Source: Arthrobacter gandavensis (GTDB lineage: Bacteria > Actinomycetota > Actinomycetes > Actinomycetales > Micrococcaceae). Taken from it: DNA of 64,000 nt. Made by a program: the position numbers and the translations under genes. Below, one piece after another: positions 1 through 7,793 of this stretch. The stretch lies in contig NZ_VTFU01000001.1 in assembly GCF_009192735.1 (NCBI RefSeq), positions 124,001 through 188,000 of the forward strand, written 5' to 3'. Within the stretch, counting starts at the first letter, position 1. Every line of letters begins with the position of its first letter. Under the pieces are notes generated by a model. The model searched no databases, was not told the origin of the DNA, and was given only the letters and a program-made list of their open reading frames with translations.

Positions 1-144
1 GATGCCATACCTGTTCCCCGGGAGGACGCGCACTATGTCTACCAGCGCACGGGCCTGCCCTGCCGGAGATGCGGAACAACTATTGCCATGACCGAGATGG
101 GCGCCCGCAAGCTTTACTGGTGCCCGTGTTGCCAGGAACGCTGA
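1..144 (+). CDS. Fpg/Nei-family DNA glycosylase, C-terminal end (partial)
   Basis: This is the last 47 codons of a gene that begins before the window; frame 1 is open from base 1 to the TGA at 142-144. The peptide carries a zinc-finger signature, C-x2-C, sixteen residues, then C-x2-C (PCRRCG ... YWCPCCQ), which is the C-terminal DNA-binding finger of formamidopyrimidine/endonuclease VIII glycosylases that excise oxidised bases. The catalytic N-terminal proline lies outside the window, so Fpg cannot be separated from an actinobacterial Nei paralogue. The gene converges on the PBP-like gene 35 bases away. Confidence 0.8.
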   Translation, partial: DAIPVPREDAHYVYQRTGLPCRRCGTTIAMTEMGARKLYWCPCCQER

Positions 145-178
145 AGCTAAGCTCCCGCTGCCCGGGACCGTCCTGCCG

Positions 179-1960
179 CTAGCCCCCCAGGGCCTCAAGG
201 AACGCCGCTGTCACGGCCACTGCGTCAGCGGAGCTGCCGGGCAGGAAGACGGCGACGGCGAGATCGCCTTGGAGGGCCGCCACCCAGGCGTGGCCGGGAT
301 TCTCGCCGCCGGTACCCGCCGTGCCCGCCGCGGCCAGGACAGGTTTGCCGGAGACGTATCCCAGGGCCTCCAACTCCTCCGAGGCACGTTCGCCGGCCAC
401 ATTGGCGCGCAGAATCGACTGCAGCTGTTCCGCCTCGTCGGCGAACAGCGACGGGGTGTCCTCGGCGGACGAGGGGGCCTCAGTCTCTCCTTCCCCGGAG
501 TCCTGCCGAGCCCCGGGGTTAAGGACCAGCACTGGAGAGACCCTCTCGCCCCTGCCCACAGAGGCGGTCACGGCTGCCACGGCGAAGGGTGAAGCGAGTA
601 CCGTTCCCGGAACGTCCGCGGACGCTGTCTGCTCGGCTCCGCCTTCCGGCACTCCGCCGTAGAACGCCGGTGTCCCCAGGCCCTCGGTTGTGCCCAGCCC
701 CAGGCTCTGGGACGCTGCCGCCAGGTCCGCGTCAGTGGGAATGTAAGGTTCTTCGGTTCCTCCCGCTGCGCCGGCACGGAGCCGGGCCAGCTCGGTCACC
801 GGGAGGAATGAACTGCCCAGGGAATATTCGCCCAGCAAGGCAGTCTGGGTCCCTTTGCCTCCGGATGAATCGGCGACGGCCAGGACATTGCCGGTGGAGG
901 GCTGGACTGCCACCAGCGAAGCACCTGGTGTGTCGGAAAGGAGGGCCTCCGCCTGGGACTGGATCCGCAGGTCAAGGGTGGTCTCCAGGGCCACGCCGGG
1001 TTCCGCCGGTGCTTCAAAAAGAGGCGGAGAAGGAGTGTTGTCCGCGTTCAGGACACGAACCGTCACCGCGTCTGAGCCCCTGAGCTGGGAATCGTATTCA
1101 CGCTGGAGTCCGGAGAGCCCGGTGAGGTCCCCCGGAGCCAGTAGACCGTCAGCGGCCATCTCATCTGTTGCGGGCCCCACAGTCCCCAACAGGTCTGCCG
1201 CAAAGCCGGGGCTGGGGGCAAGTACCCGCCTTTCCGCAAGGGCATCGGCGCCGGGGATGGTTGCGATCTCGGAATCAAAGGACGGTGACACCTCGTCCTG
1301 GCGCACGGTAACGACTTCAACGAATTCATCGGGCCCGGCAGCTTGGACTTTTGCCGTGAGTGCGCCCGCGTCCAGGCCGAGGAAGAGGGAAAGGTAATAG
1401 ACCGAAGCGGCGTACTCATTTCCGCCCAGCACGGACTTGTCCAGGACCACCCGCCAAACCGGCCAGTCGCCCATCAGCACGGACCCGCCCGCGCCCAGAA
1501 TGCCCGCACGCGTGGGTGGGGCTGCCTTGCGCACCATCCTCTGCCACGGAAGGAGGTCCGGATGCACCGTGGTGGAACGGAAACGGGTTTGCCAACCGGT
1601 GTCCTTTCCCCGCTCCAGGGTCACAGTGGTCTCGTAGGTGTAGTCCTCCGGTGACGCGTTGACGTCCCACACGTAGTTCAAGGTGGCTACGGCTTCGTCG
1701 GCTGAGACTTCGTCGATTTTTGACACTGTGACTGAAGGTTTAATCTTCATGCCGGAGGCCACGTACTCAAGCATGCCGTTCACGGCCTCGACGGTTGAAC
1801 CGGCGAACTCGTTTCCGGTGACGTCCATGCGGGAGAGCCCGTCCGCCAGCGAGGCGACGGCTTCCTCCGGTCCGGGGCGCTCTTCAGCGGAACATCCGGC
1901 CAGCGGAAGGCCCAGGAACGAGAAAGCAAGGATGGCGGCTGTCAGGCGGTTCTTCCCCAT
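179..1960 (-). CDS. PBP2a-like lipoprotein with degraded transpeptidase motifs
   Basis: A 593-residue protein starting with a lipoprotein signal peptide (lipobox LAGC, Cys23). Residues about 30-150 resemble the NTF2-like MecA N-terminal domain, about 150-320 the PBP dimerisation domain, and 330-593 a penicillin-binding transpeptidase fold (ASLVAVQPSTGNVLAVA is typical). The catalytic motifs are damaged. At the SxxK site the sequence is GSSFLP, keeping Ser383 but with Leu386 for the lysine. The SxN region seems deleted. The KTGT motif reads AAGT at 544-547. I infer a membrane-anchored, non-catalytic cell-wall protein rather than an active transpeptidase. The ATG at 1960 has no strong ribosome-binding site. 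The frame is intact over nearly 600 codons, which argues against a pseudogene. Confidence 0.8.
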   Translation of the reverse strand: MGKNRLTAAILAFSFLGLPLAGCSAEERPGPEEAVASLADGLSRMDVTGNEFAGSTVEAVNGMLEYVASGMKIKPSVTVSKIDEVSADEAVATLNYVWDVNASPEDYTYETTVTLERGKDTGWQTRFRSTTVHPDLLPWQRMVRKAAPPTRAGILGAGGSVLMGDWPVWRVVLDKSVLGGNEYAASVYYLSLFLGLDAGALTAKVQAAGPDEFVEVVTVRQDEVSPSFDSEIATIPGADALAERRVLAPSPGFAADLLGTVGPATDEMAADGLLAPGDLTGLSGLQREYDSQLRGSDAVTVRVLNADNTPSPPLFEAPAEPGVALETTLDLRIQSQAEALLSDTPGASLVAVQPSTGNVLAVADSSGGKGTQTALLGEYSLGSSFLPVTELARLRAGAAGGTEEPYIPTDADLAAASQSLGLGTTEGLGTPAFYGGVPEGGAEQTASADVPGTVLASPFAVAAVTASVGRGERVSPVLVLNPGARQDSGEGETEAPSSAEDTPSLFADEAEQLQSILRANVAGERASEELEALGYVSGKPVLAAAGTAGTGGENPGHAWVAALQGDLAVAVFLPGSSADAVAVTAAFLEALGG

Positions 1961-2135
1961 GCGGGAACGATAGCTGCGCGCAGGGAAAAAGGGACCGGGA
2001 AAGCTCCGAATTGCTCTTGCCGGGAGCTTATTGGCAGCTTCCGGTCAACCCGTCCGGAACGCCTTCATGACCGGTCCGCCGGGGGTGGACCCGCAGCAGC
2101 TCTGAAACCCACGCCTGCCTGTGGTGCGTGAGGGC

Positions 2136-2172
2136 AAACAAAAAGGCCCCCCGCCAAGCGGAGGACCCTTTC
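2136..2172 (-). terminator. Rho-independent terminator after tRNA-Gly
   Basis: On the minus strand an imperfect GC-rich hairpin (AAGGGTCCTCCGC, loop TTG, GCGGGGGGCCTTT) runs directly into a T-rich tract. It lies about 30 bases downstream of the tRNA-Gly gene. Confidence 0.65.
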
Positions 2173-2203
2173 AAAGCCGGCATCTGCCGGTTATATTTTG
2201 CAG

Positions 2204-2274
2204 AGGGGATGACGGGAATCGAACCCGCGTGATCAGTTTGGAAAACTGAGGCTCTACCATTGAGCTACATCCCC
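2204..2274 (-). tRNA. tRNA-Gly (anticodon TCC)
   Basis: The reverse complement folds as a cloverleaf: acceptor GGGGATG/CATCCCC, D-arm TAGCTCAATGGTAGAGC, anticodon stem TCAGT/ACTGA with loop TTTCCAA (anticodon TCC), and T-arm GGTTCGATTCC. The discriminator base is T and CCA is not encoded. Confidence 0.95.
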
Positions 2275-2413
2275 GGCGCCCTAAGGCAGGTTTTACCTTA
2301 GCACGGTAATTCGGTGGTTCGGAAATCACATCCCGAATCGGCCTTCAGGAGGGCCGGGCCACACTCAATTGTGCACAAGGCCCTGCATGCCGGTAGGCTG
2401 TCAGGTGCACTGA

Positions 2414-2487
2414 CGGGGTGTAGCTCAGCTTGGAAGAGCGCCTGCTTTGGGAGCAGGAAGTCGCAGGTTCAAATCCTGTCACCCCGA
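2414..2487 (+). tRNA. tRNA-Pro (anticodon TGG)
   Basis: Cloverleaf with acceptor CGGGGTG/CACCCCG, D-arm TAGCTCAGCTTGGAAGAGC, anticodon stem CCTGC/GCAGG with loop TTTGGGA (anticodon TGG), T-loop GGTTCAAATCC and discriminator A. CCA is not encoded. It sits 57 bases before the trigger factor start and may share its upstream region. Confidence 0.95.
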
Positions 2488-2544
2488 CTCTGTAGTACAC
2501 ATGGTGCAGACCCCATCCCCAGAACCCCTCAGGAGAACTACGCT

Positions 2545-3915
2545 GTGAAGAGCGCTGTAGAAAACCTCACACCCACGCGGGTAAAGCTCGTTGTCGAAGT
2601 TCCGTTTGAGGAATTGAAGCCGAGCATCGACGAGGCCTACAAGACCATCGCCACCCAGGTTCAGGTGCCTGGCTTCCGCAAGGGCAAGGTCCCCAACAGG
2701 CTCATCGACCAGCGCGTCGGCCGCGGCTACGTTCTGGAAACCGCCATCAACGACGGCCTGAACGGTTTTTACCAGGAAGCTGTATCGGAAACGGGAATCC
2801 GTCCGATGAGCCGTCCCGAGGTTGAAATCAGCGAAGTGCCGGATCCCGCCACCGACGAGGGCCAGCTGGTCTTCAACGTCGAGCTGGATGTCCGCCCGGA
2901 AATCGAACTCCCGGATTACTCCGGCCTCGAGGTCACCGTCGAGCCCGCTGAGGCTTCCGACGACGACGTCACCAAGGCGCTGGATGAACTGCGCGGCCGC
3001 TTCGGCACGCTCAAGAGCGTTGACCGTCCCGCCGCCGAAGGCGACTTCCTCACCATGGACCTCGTAGCCAAGGTTGGCGACGAAGAGATCGATTCCGCAG
3101 CGGACCTGTCCTACCAGGTGGGCGCGGGCACCATGCTCGAGGGCATGGACGAAGCAGTCACCGGCCTGTCCGCTGACGAATCGGCAACCTTCGAGACGAA
3201 GCTTGCCGGCGGCGAGCACGCCGGCGAAGACGCCACCGTCACCGTAACCGTCAAGGCCGTCAAGGAGCGCGAGCTTCCCGAGGCCGACGACGACTTCGCC
3301 CAGCTGGCCAGCGAATTCGACACCATCGAAGAGCTCCGCGAAGACCTGACCAAGCGTGCCGCTGAGTCCAAGCTGATGGAGCAGGGCGTCGAGGCCCGCG
3401 ACAAGGTCCTGGAGAAGCTGCTGGAAATGATCGAGGTTCCGGTTCCGGAGTCCGTCATCGAAGAGCAGCTCGAGCAGCACTTCAGCTCCGAGAGCGCGCA
3501 GGCCCAGGGTGAAGACCACGACACCGAAGAGCACCGCGCCGAGGTCCGCGAGAACACCGCAGCTGCCTTCAAGAACGAAATCATCCTTGACGCTGTTGCC
3601 GACAAGGAAGAGGTGGGCGTCAGCCAGAACGAGCTGATCGACTACATCGTCTCCGCCGCCGGCCAGTACGGCATGGACCCGAACCAGTTCGCCCAGCTGA
3701 TCGACCAGAGCGGCCAGGTCCCGATGATGGTTGGCGAAGTCCGCCGCCGCAAGGCCCTCGCGAAGGTCCTGGAGCAGGCCAAGGTCACCGACACCGCAGG
3801 TGTCGAGATCGACCTCAGCGACTTCGTCCGCCCCGCCGGCGAGGAAGCACCCGCAGCGGAGGCCGAAGCCCCCGAGGCAGAGGCTGCCGAAGAGGCTAAG
3901 AGCGACAAGGCATAA
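2545..3915 (+). CDS. tig: Trigger factor, ribosome-associated chaperone
   Basis: A 456-residue trigger factor that binds nascent chains at the ribosome exit tunnel and has peptidyl-prolyl isomerase activity. The ribosome-binding signature GFRKGKVP is present near residue 45 in the N-terminal domain. An FKBP-like domain follows at about 155-240 and an alpha-helical C-terminal chaperone domain after it. The protein ends in an Ala/Glu-rich acidic tail common in actinobacterial homologues. I chose the GTG at 2545 because AGGAG at 2531-2535 sits nine bases upstream and the protein then starts [13 protein letters not shown], as the family does; the frame is open further upstream but runs through the tRNA-Pro gene. 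It precedes the clpP1-clpP2-clpX cluster, a common proteostasis neighbourhood. Confidence 0.97.
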   Translation: MKSAVENLTPTRVKLVVEVPFEELKPSIDEAYKTIATQVQVPGFRKGKVPNRLIDQRVGRGYVLETAINDGLNGFYQEAVSETGIRPMSRPEVEISEVPDPATDEGQLVFNVELDVRPEIELPDYSGLEVTVEPAEASDDDVTKALDELRGRFGTLKSVDRPAAEGDFLTMDLVAKVGDEEIDSAADLSYQVGAGTMLEGMDEAVTGLSADESATFETKLAGGEHAGEDATVTVTVKAVKERELPEADDDFAQLASEFDTIEELREDLTKRAAESKLMEQGVEARDKVLEKLLEMIEVPVPESVIEEQLEQHFSSESAQAQGEDHDTEEHRAEVRENTAAAFKNEIILDAVADKEEVGVSQNELIDYIVSAAGQYGMDPNQFAQLIDQSGQVPMMVGEVRRRKALAKVLEQAKVTDTAGVEIDLSDFVRPAGEEAPAAEAEAPEAEAAEEAKSDKA

Positions 3916-3942
3916 TCTCCCTTTCGGAGAACGCTGAACCGC

Positions 3943-3987
3943 CGACGGCGCCGCTTGCCCGCAAGGGCAGGCGGCGCCGTCGTTTAA
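3943..3987 (+). terminator. Terminator after tig
   Basis: A long hairpin (CGACGGCGCCGCTTGCCC, loop GCAA, GGGCAGGCGGCGCCGTCG) is followed by TTTAA just after the tig stop codon. Confidence 0.85.
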
Positions 3988-4033
3988 CCTGCAGCCGCTG
4001 TGAATTGCCCGTCCACGCGGTGTGACGGGCATC

Positions 4034-4050
4034 GTGCGCCGTCAGCGAAC
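4034..4050 (+). promoter_or_regulatory. Probable ClgR operator upstream of clpP1P2
   Basis: The sequence GTGCGC-CGTCA-GCGAAC matches the palindromic ClgR consensus GTTCGC-N5-GCGAAC at 11 of 12 defined positions. ClgR activates clpP1P2 in Streptomyces, Corynebacterium and mycobacteria. A possible -10 element, TAGTGT at 4089-4094, lies about 40 bases downstream, giving an activator-like geometry. The regulator gene is not in this window. Confidence 0.65.
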
Positions 4051-4171
4051 AGTCCGCGAATCGGGAGCAGATCAGCGCCGCAACAGGTTAGTGTCCTAGA
4101 AGAGATAAACGGCGGGACCAGCTGACGCGGTTAGCGGTTCTGTACCCCGCCAGAGCGAGAGGTCACTCAGT

Positions 4172-4819
4172 ATGGCAATTGCACCCAACACACCCACAAT
4201 GGCAACGGTGGACCCGGCGAGCCGGGACGACTACATCTACAATCGTCTGCTCCGCGAGCGGATCATTTGGTTGGGCTCGGAAGTGCGTGATGACAACGCC
4301 AACGCCATCTGCTCTCAGCTGCTCCTGCTCTCAGCGGAGGATCCCGACAAGGACATCTTCCTGTACATCAACTCTCCCGGCGGATCCGTGACGGCCGGCA
4401 TGGCCATCTACGACACGATGCAGTTCATTCCGAACGACGTCGTGACCGTTGCAACCGGACTGGCCGCCTCCATGGGGCAGTTCCTGCTCTCCTCCGGCAC
4501 CAAGGGCAAGCGCTACGCCACGCCCCACGCCCGCATCCTCATGCACCAGCCCTCCGGCGGCATCGGCGGCACCGCCTCCGACATCCGCATCCAGGCGGAA
4601 CTGATTCTTCACATGAAGCAGGTCATGGCCGAACTGACGGCTGAGCAGACCGGGCAGACTGTCGAGACCATCCTGAAGGACAACGACCGCGACAAGTGGT
4701 TCACGGCCCAGGAAGCACTGGAGTACGGCTTCTTCGACAAGATCTCCGCGCATGCCGGCGGCGTCACCGGCGGCGGCGGAACTGACCAGGACAAGGGCGC
4801 AGCGCCGGTCGAGGACTGA
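4172..4819 (+). CDS. clpP1: ATP-dependent Clp protease proteolytic subunit 1
   Basis: A 215-residue ClpP serine peptidase subunit. The catalytic triad is readable: Ser100 in GLAASMGQ, His125 in LMHQPSGG and Asp174 in NDRDKWF. The SPGGSV and DTMQFI segments are typical. Actinobacteria build a mixed ClpP1P2 barrel, and the second subunit gene follows 47 bases downstream, so both are probably co-transcribed under the ClgR box. The ATG is preceded by GAGAGG at about nine bases. The Gly-rich C-terminal tail is common in the genus. Confidence 0.96.
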   Translation: MAIAPNTPTMATVDPASRDDYIYNRLLRERIIWLGSEVRDDNANAICSQLLLLSAEDPDKDIFLYINSPGGSVTAGMAIYDTMQFIPNDVVTVATGLAASMGQFLLSSGTKGKRYATPHARILMHQPSGGIGGTASDIRIQAELILHMKQVMAELTAEQTGQTVETILKDNDRDKWFTAQEALEYGFFDKISAHAGGVTGGGGTDQDKGAAPVED

Positions 4820-4866
4820 CGTTTCCTCCCCAGCAAGCGCACTTTCTTAGACTTCAGGAGTATTTT

Positions 4867-5538
4867 ATGAACACCAATTTCGGAACCGCAGGCGGATCGG
4901 CGCCGCAGATGCCGTCCAGCCGTTACGTGCTGCCGCAGTTCGAGGAGCGTACGCCGTACGGCTTCAAGCGCCAGGACCCGTACACGAAGCTGTTCGAGGA
5001 CCGCATCATCTTCTTGGGTGTCCAGGTTGACGATGCCTCGGCCGACGACGTCATGGCCCAGCTCCTGGTCCTTGAGTCCAACGACCCGGACCGCGACATC
5101 ACCCTCTACATCAACTCCCCGGGCGGTTCGTTCACGGCCATGACGGCCATTTACGACACCATGCAGTACATCCGTCCCGAGATCCAGACGGTGTGCCTGG
5201 GCCAGGCAGCCAGCGCCGCAGCCGTTCTGCTGGCCGCCGGTACGCCGGGCAAGCGCCTGGCGCTCCCGAACGCCCGTGTCCTGATCCACCAGCCCGCCCT
5301 CGGCGGCGGCGAGCGTGGCCAGGCATCGGACCTCGAGATCCAGGCGGCCGAGGTCATGCGCATGCGGACCTGGCTGGAGGACACGCTGGCCCTGCACTCG
5401 AACCACACGTCCGAGGAAGTGAACCGGGACATCGAGCGCGACAAGATCCTGACCGCCGCCGGCGCACTGGAGTACGGACTGATTGACCAGGTCCTGGACT
5501 CCCGCAAGATCAAGACTCCGGCGATCAACCGGATGTAA
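4867..5538 (+). CDS. clpP2: ATP-dependent Clp protease proteolytic subunit 2
   Basis: A 223-residue ClpP paralogue that pairs with ClpP1 in the two-ring protease. Catalytic residues are Ser116 (GQAASAAA), His141 (LIHQPALGG) and Asp192 (ERDKILT). The N-terminus is longer than in ClpP1, about 40 residues before the core. AGGAG at 4856-4860 lies six bases before the ATG, so the start is firm. The gene ends at a strong hairpin that separates it from clpX. Confidence 0.96.
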   Translation: MNTNFGTAGGSAPQMPSSRYVLPQFEERTPYGFKRQDPYTKLFEDRIIFLGVQVDDASADDVMAQLLVLESNDPDRDITLYINSPGGSFTAMTAIYDTMQYIRPEIQTVCLGQAASAAAVLLAAGTPGKRLALPNARVLIHQPALGGGERGQASDLEIQAAEVMRMRTWLEDTLALHSNHTSEEVNRDIERDKILTAAGALEYGLIDQVLDSRKIKTPAINRM

Positions 5539-5550
5539 CCCGCCTTCGTG

Positions 5551-5588
5551 AGGCCCGTGGAGCGAAATATCGCACCACGGGCCTTTCG
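5551..5588 (+). terminator. Terminator after clpP2
   Basis: Hairpin AGGCCCGTGG ... CCACGGGCCT, with an inner GCG/CGC pairing, followed by TTTCG. It closes the clpP1P2 transcription unit, which implies that clpX has its own promoter. Confidence 0.8.
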
Positions 5589-5708
5589 ATTGCTGAATCG
5601 CCCAGCCAATTGTCCTAGAGTGGGACATGGCTGAATGGCATCAGTCTGTCCCGCACGGGGCAGCTGCCGGCGCTGTAGGAACGATGGACCATTTAAGGGG
5701 ACTGAATT

Positions 5709-7001
5709 ATGGCTCGCATTGGTGAGAGCACCGATCTGCTCAAGTGCTCTTTCTGTGGAAAGAGCCAGAAGCAGGTCCGCAAGCTCATTGCCGGCCCCGG
5801 TGTCTACATCTGTGATGAGTGCATCGATCTGTGCAACGAAATCATCGAAGAGGAACTCTCGGAGGTGGCCGATCTCGGTACGTTCGAGCTGCCCAAGCCG
5901 CGGGAGATCTTCGATTCGCTGCAGGAATACGTGATTGGCCAGGAACCCGCCAAGCGGTCCCTCGCCGTCGCCGTCTACAACCACTACAAGCGCATCCAGG
6001 CAGGCCATGCCCCGCGCAACACCGGCAACCTCTCCGACGCCGTCATGTCCGACGAGGTGGAGATCGGCAAGTCCAACATCCTGCTGATCGGTCCCACCGG
6101 CTGTGGCAAGACCTACCTCGCGCAGACGTTGGCCCGCCGCCTGAACGTGCCCTTCGCCGTCGCCGACGCGACCGCGCTCACCGAGGCAGGGTACGTGGGT
6201 GAAGATGTCGAGAACATCCTGCTCAAGCTCATCCAAGCCGCTGACTATGACGTCAAGAAGGCAGAGCAGGGCATCATCTACATTGACGAGATTGACAAGA
6301 TCTCGCGCAAGAGTGAAAACCCGTCCATCACCCGCGACGTTTCCGGTGAGGGCGTGCAGCAGGCGCTGCTGAAGATCCTTGAAGGCACAGTGGCCTCGGT
6401 GCCGCCGCAGGGCGGCCGCAAGCACCCGCACCAGGAATTCATCCAGATCGACACCACCAACGTGCTCTTCATCGTGGCCGGCGCCTTTGCCGGGCTGGAA
6501 GAGATCATCGGCTCCCGCTCCGGGCGGAAGGGCATCGGCTTTGGCGCACCCCTGAACGAGAACGCCAAGGAGGCCGACTCCTACGCGGACGTCATGCCGG
6601 AGGATTTGCTGAAGTTCGGGCTGATTCCGGAATTCATCGGCCGGCTGCCGGTCATCACCACCGTTTCGAGCCTGGACCGCACGGCACTGATCCGGATCCT
6701 CACCGAGCCGAAGAACGCACTGGTCAAGCAGTTCCAGAAGATGTTCCAGCTCGACGGCGTGGAGCTGACTTTCGAACCGGCCGCCCTGGACGCCATTGCG
6801 GACGCAGCGCTGTCCCGCGGCACCGGTGCCCGCGGGCTGCGCGCCATCCTTGAAGAGGTGCTGCTGCCGGTCATGTTCGACCTGCCCAGCCGCGACGACG
6901 TCGCCACCGTGGTCATCACAGCGGACGTCGTGACGCAGAAGGCCGAGCCGACCCTGATCTCCCAGGCAGTGGCGGCCAAGCGCCGGAACAAATCCGCCTG
7001 A
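5709..7001 (+). CDS. clpX: ATP-dependent Clp protease ATP-binding subunit ClpX
   Basis: A 430-residue AAA+ unfoldase that recognises tagged or damaged substrates and feeds them to ClpP1P2. The N-terminal zinc-binding domain has C13-x2-C16 and C35-x2-C38. Walker A is GPTGCGKT at 128-135, Walker B is IIYIDEIDK, and an IGF-type loop (IGFGAPL) for ClpP docking is present. The C-terminal small AAA domain contains the sensor-2 GARGLR. AAGGGG at 5695-5700 precedes the ATG by eight bases. Confidence 0.97.
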   Translation: MARIGESTDLLKCSFCGKSQKQVRKLIAGPGVYICDECIDLCNEIIEEELSEVADLGTFELPKPREIFDSLQEYVIGQEPAKRSLAVAVYNHYKRIQAGHAPRNTGNLSDAVMSDEVEIGKSNILLIGPTGCGKTYLAQTLARRLNVPFAVADATALTEAGYVGEDVENILLKLIQAADYDVKKAEQGIIYIDEIDKISRKSENPSITRDVSGEGVQQALLKILEGTVASVPPQGGRKHPHQEFIQIDTTNVLFIVAGAFAGLEEIIGSRSGRKGIGFGAPLNENAKEADSYADVMPEDLLKFGLIPEFIGRLPVITTVSSLDRTALIRILTEPKNALVKQFQKMFQLDGVELTFEPAALDAIADAALSRGTGARGLRAILEEVLLPVMFDLPSRDDVATVVITADVVTQKAEPTLISQAVAAKRRNKSA

Positions 7002-7072
7002 TTGCCGGTTGCCTCCAGTAACTGCCGCTTGCAGATGCAAGCCCGCGCCCGCACCTCATGAAGGAGTTACCC

Positions 7073-7690
7073 TTGACCTCACCCGATGCCGCAGCGAAGG
7101 CCGATTTCTGGTTTGACCCCATGTGCCCCTTTGCCTGGGTAACATCCCGCTGGATGGGCGAAGTGGAGCAGGTCCGTGATGTCAGCACCACTTGGCACGT
7201 CATGAGCCTGTCCGTCCTCAATGAGGGCCGGGATTTGCCCGAGGAGTACAAAAAGGGAATGGACGCGGGCTGGGGCCCGGTCCGCGTGATCATCGCCGCG
7301 CAGGAACTGCACGGAGACGAATACGTCAAAAAGCTCTACGACGCCATGGGCACCCGCATCCACATCGGCGGCAACAAGGACTTCGGCGTCGTGATCCGCG
7401 AAGCCCTTGAAGAGGTTGGCCTGCCCGCCGAACTGGCCAAGTATGCCGACACGGACGAGTACGATGCCCAGCTGCGCGCCTCGCACCAGGAGGGTATCTC
7501 CAAGGTGGGCGACGACGTCGGAACCCCCGTGGTCGCGTTTAACGGCACCGCCTTCTTCGGCCCGGTGCTGACCCGCATCCCGCGCGGTGAGGAAGCGGGC
7601 AAGATGTTCGACGGCGCACTGATGCTGGCCTCGAATCCCGCGTTCTTCGAAATCAAGCGCAGCCGCACCGAGAACCCGCAGTTCGACTAG
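7073..7690 (+). CDS. DsbA-fold protein, mycothiol-dependent nitroreductase Rv2466c family
   Basis: A 205-residue thioredoxin-fold protein. [10 protein letters not shown] near the N-terminus, [23 protein letters not shown] and the end RTENPQFD match the mycobacterial Rv2466c family, which uses mycothiol as reductant. The active site reads C-P-F-A, whereas Rv2466c as I recall it has C-P-W-C, so the second cysteine is missing and a monothiol mechanism is likely. I chose the TTG at 7073 because AAGGAG at 7061-7066 lies six bases upstream; an in-frame ATG at 7058 would place that signal inside the gene. Confidence 0.85.
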   Translation: MTSPDAAAKADFWFDPMCPFAWVTSRWMGEVEQVRDVSTTWHVMSLSVLNEGRDLPEEYKKGMDAGWGPVRVIIAAQELHGDEYVKKLYDAMGTRIHIGGNKDFGVVIREALEEVGLPAELAKYADTDEYDAQLRASHQEGISKVGDDVGTPVVAFNGTAFFGPVLTRIPRGEEAGKMFDGALMLASNPAFFEIKRSRTENPQFD

Positions 7691-7730
7691 GCACCGCCAG
7701 GCACCAAAATGCTGATAGCCAGCAGTTGTT

Positions 7731-7776
7731 AAAAGGGAGAACTCCCGGCCGGAATCCGGCCGGGAGTTCTCCCTTT
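7731..7776. terminator. Bidirectional terminator between nitroreductase and valS
   Basis: A perfect 21-bp stem (AAAGGGAGAACTCCCGGCCGG and its complement) with loop AAT. A-rich and T-rich flanks let it end transcription from both converging genes. Confidence 0.9.
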
Positions 7777-7793
7777 AGCTTTCGGTTACCCGT

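Noticed and set aside
179-1960. MecA-type beta-lactam resistance gene
   Set aside because: Domain order is similar, but the catalytic motifs are missing and there are no mecR/mecI-like neighbours.
2479-4032. Long open frame antisense to trigger factor, 517 codons
   Set aside because: It is the mirror of a strongly biased GC-rich gene; it has no ribosome-binding site and no recognisable domain, and tig is certain.
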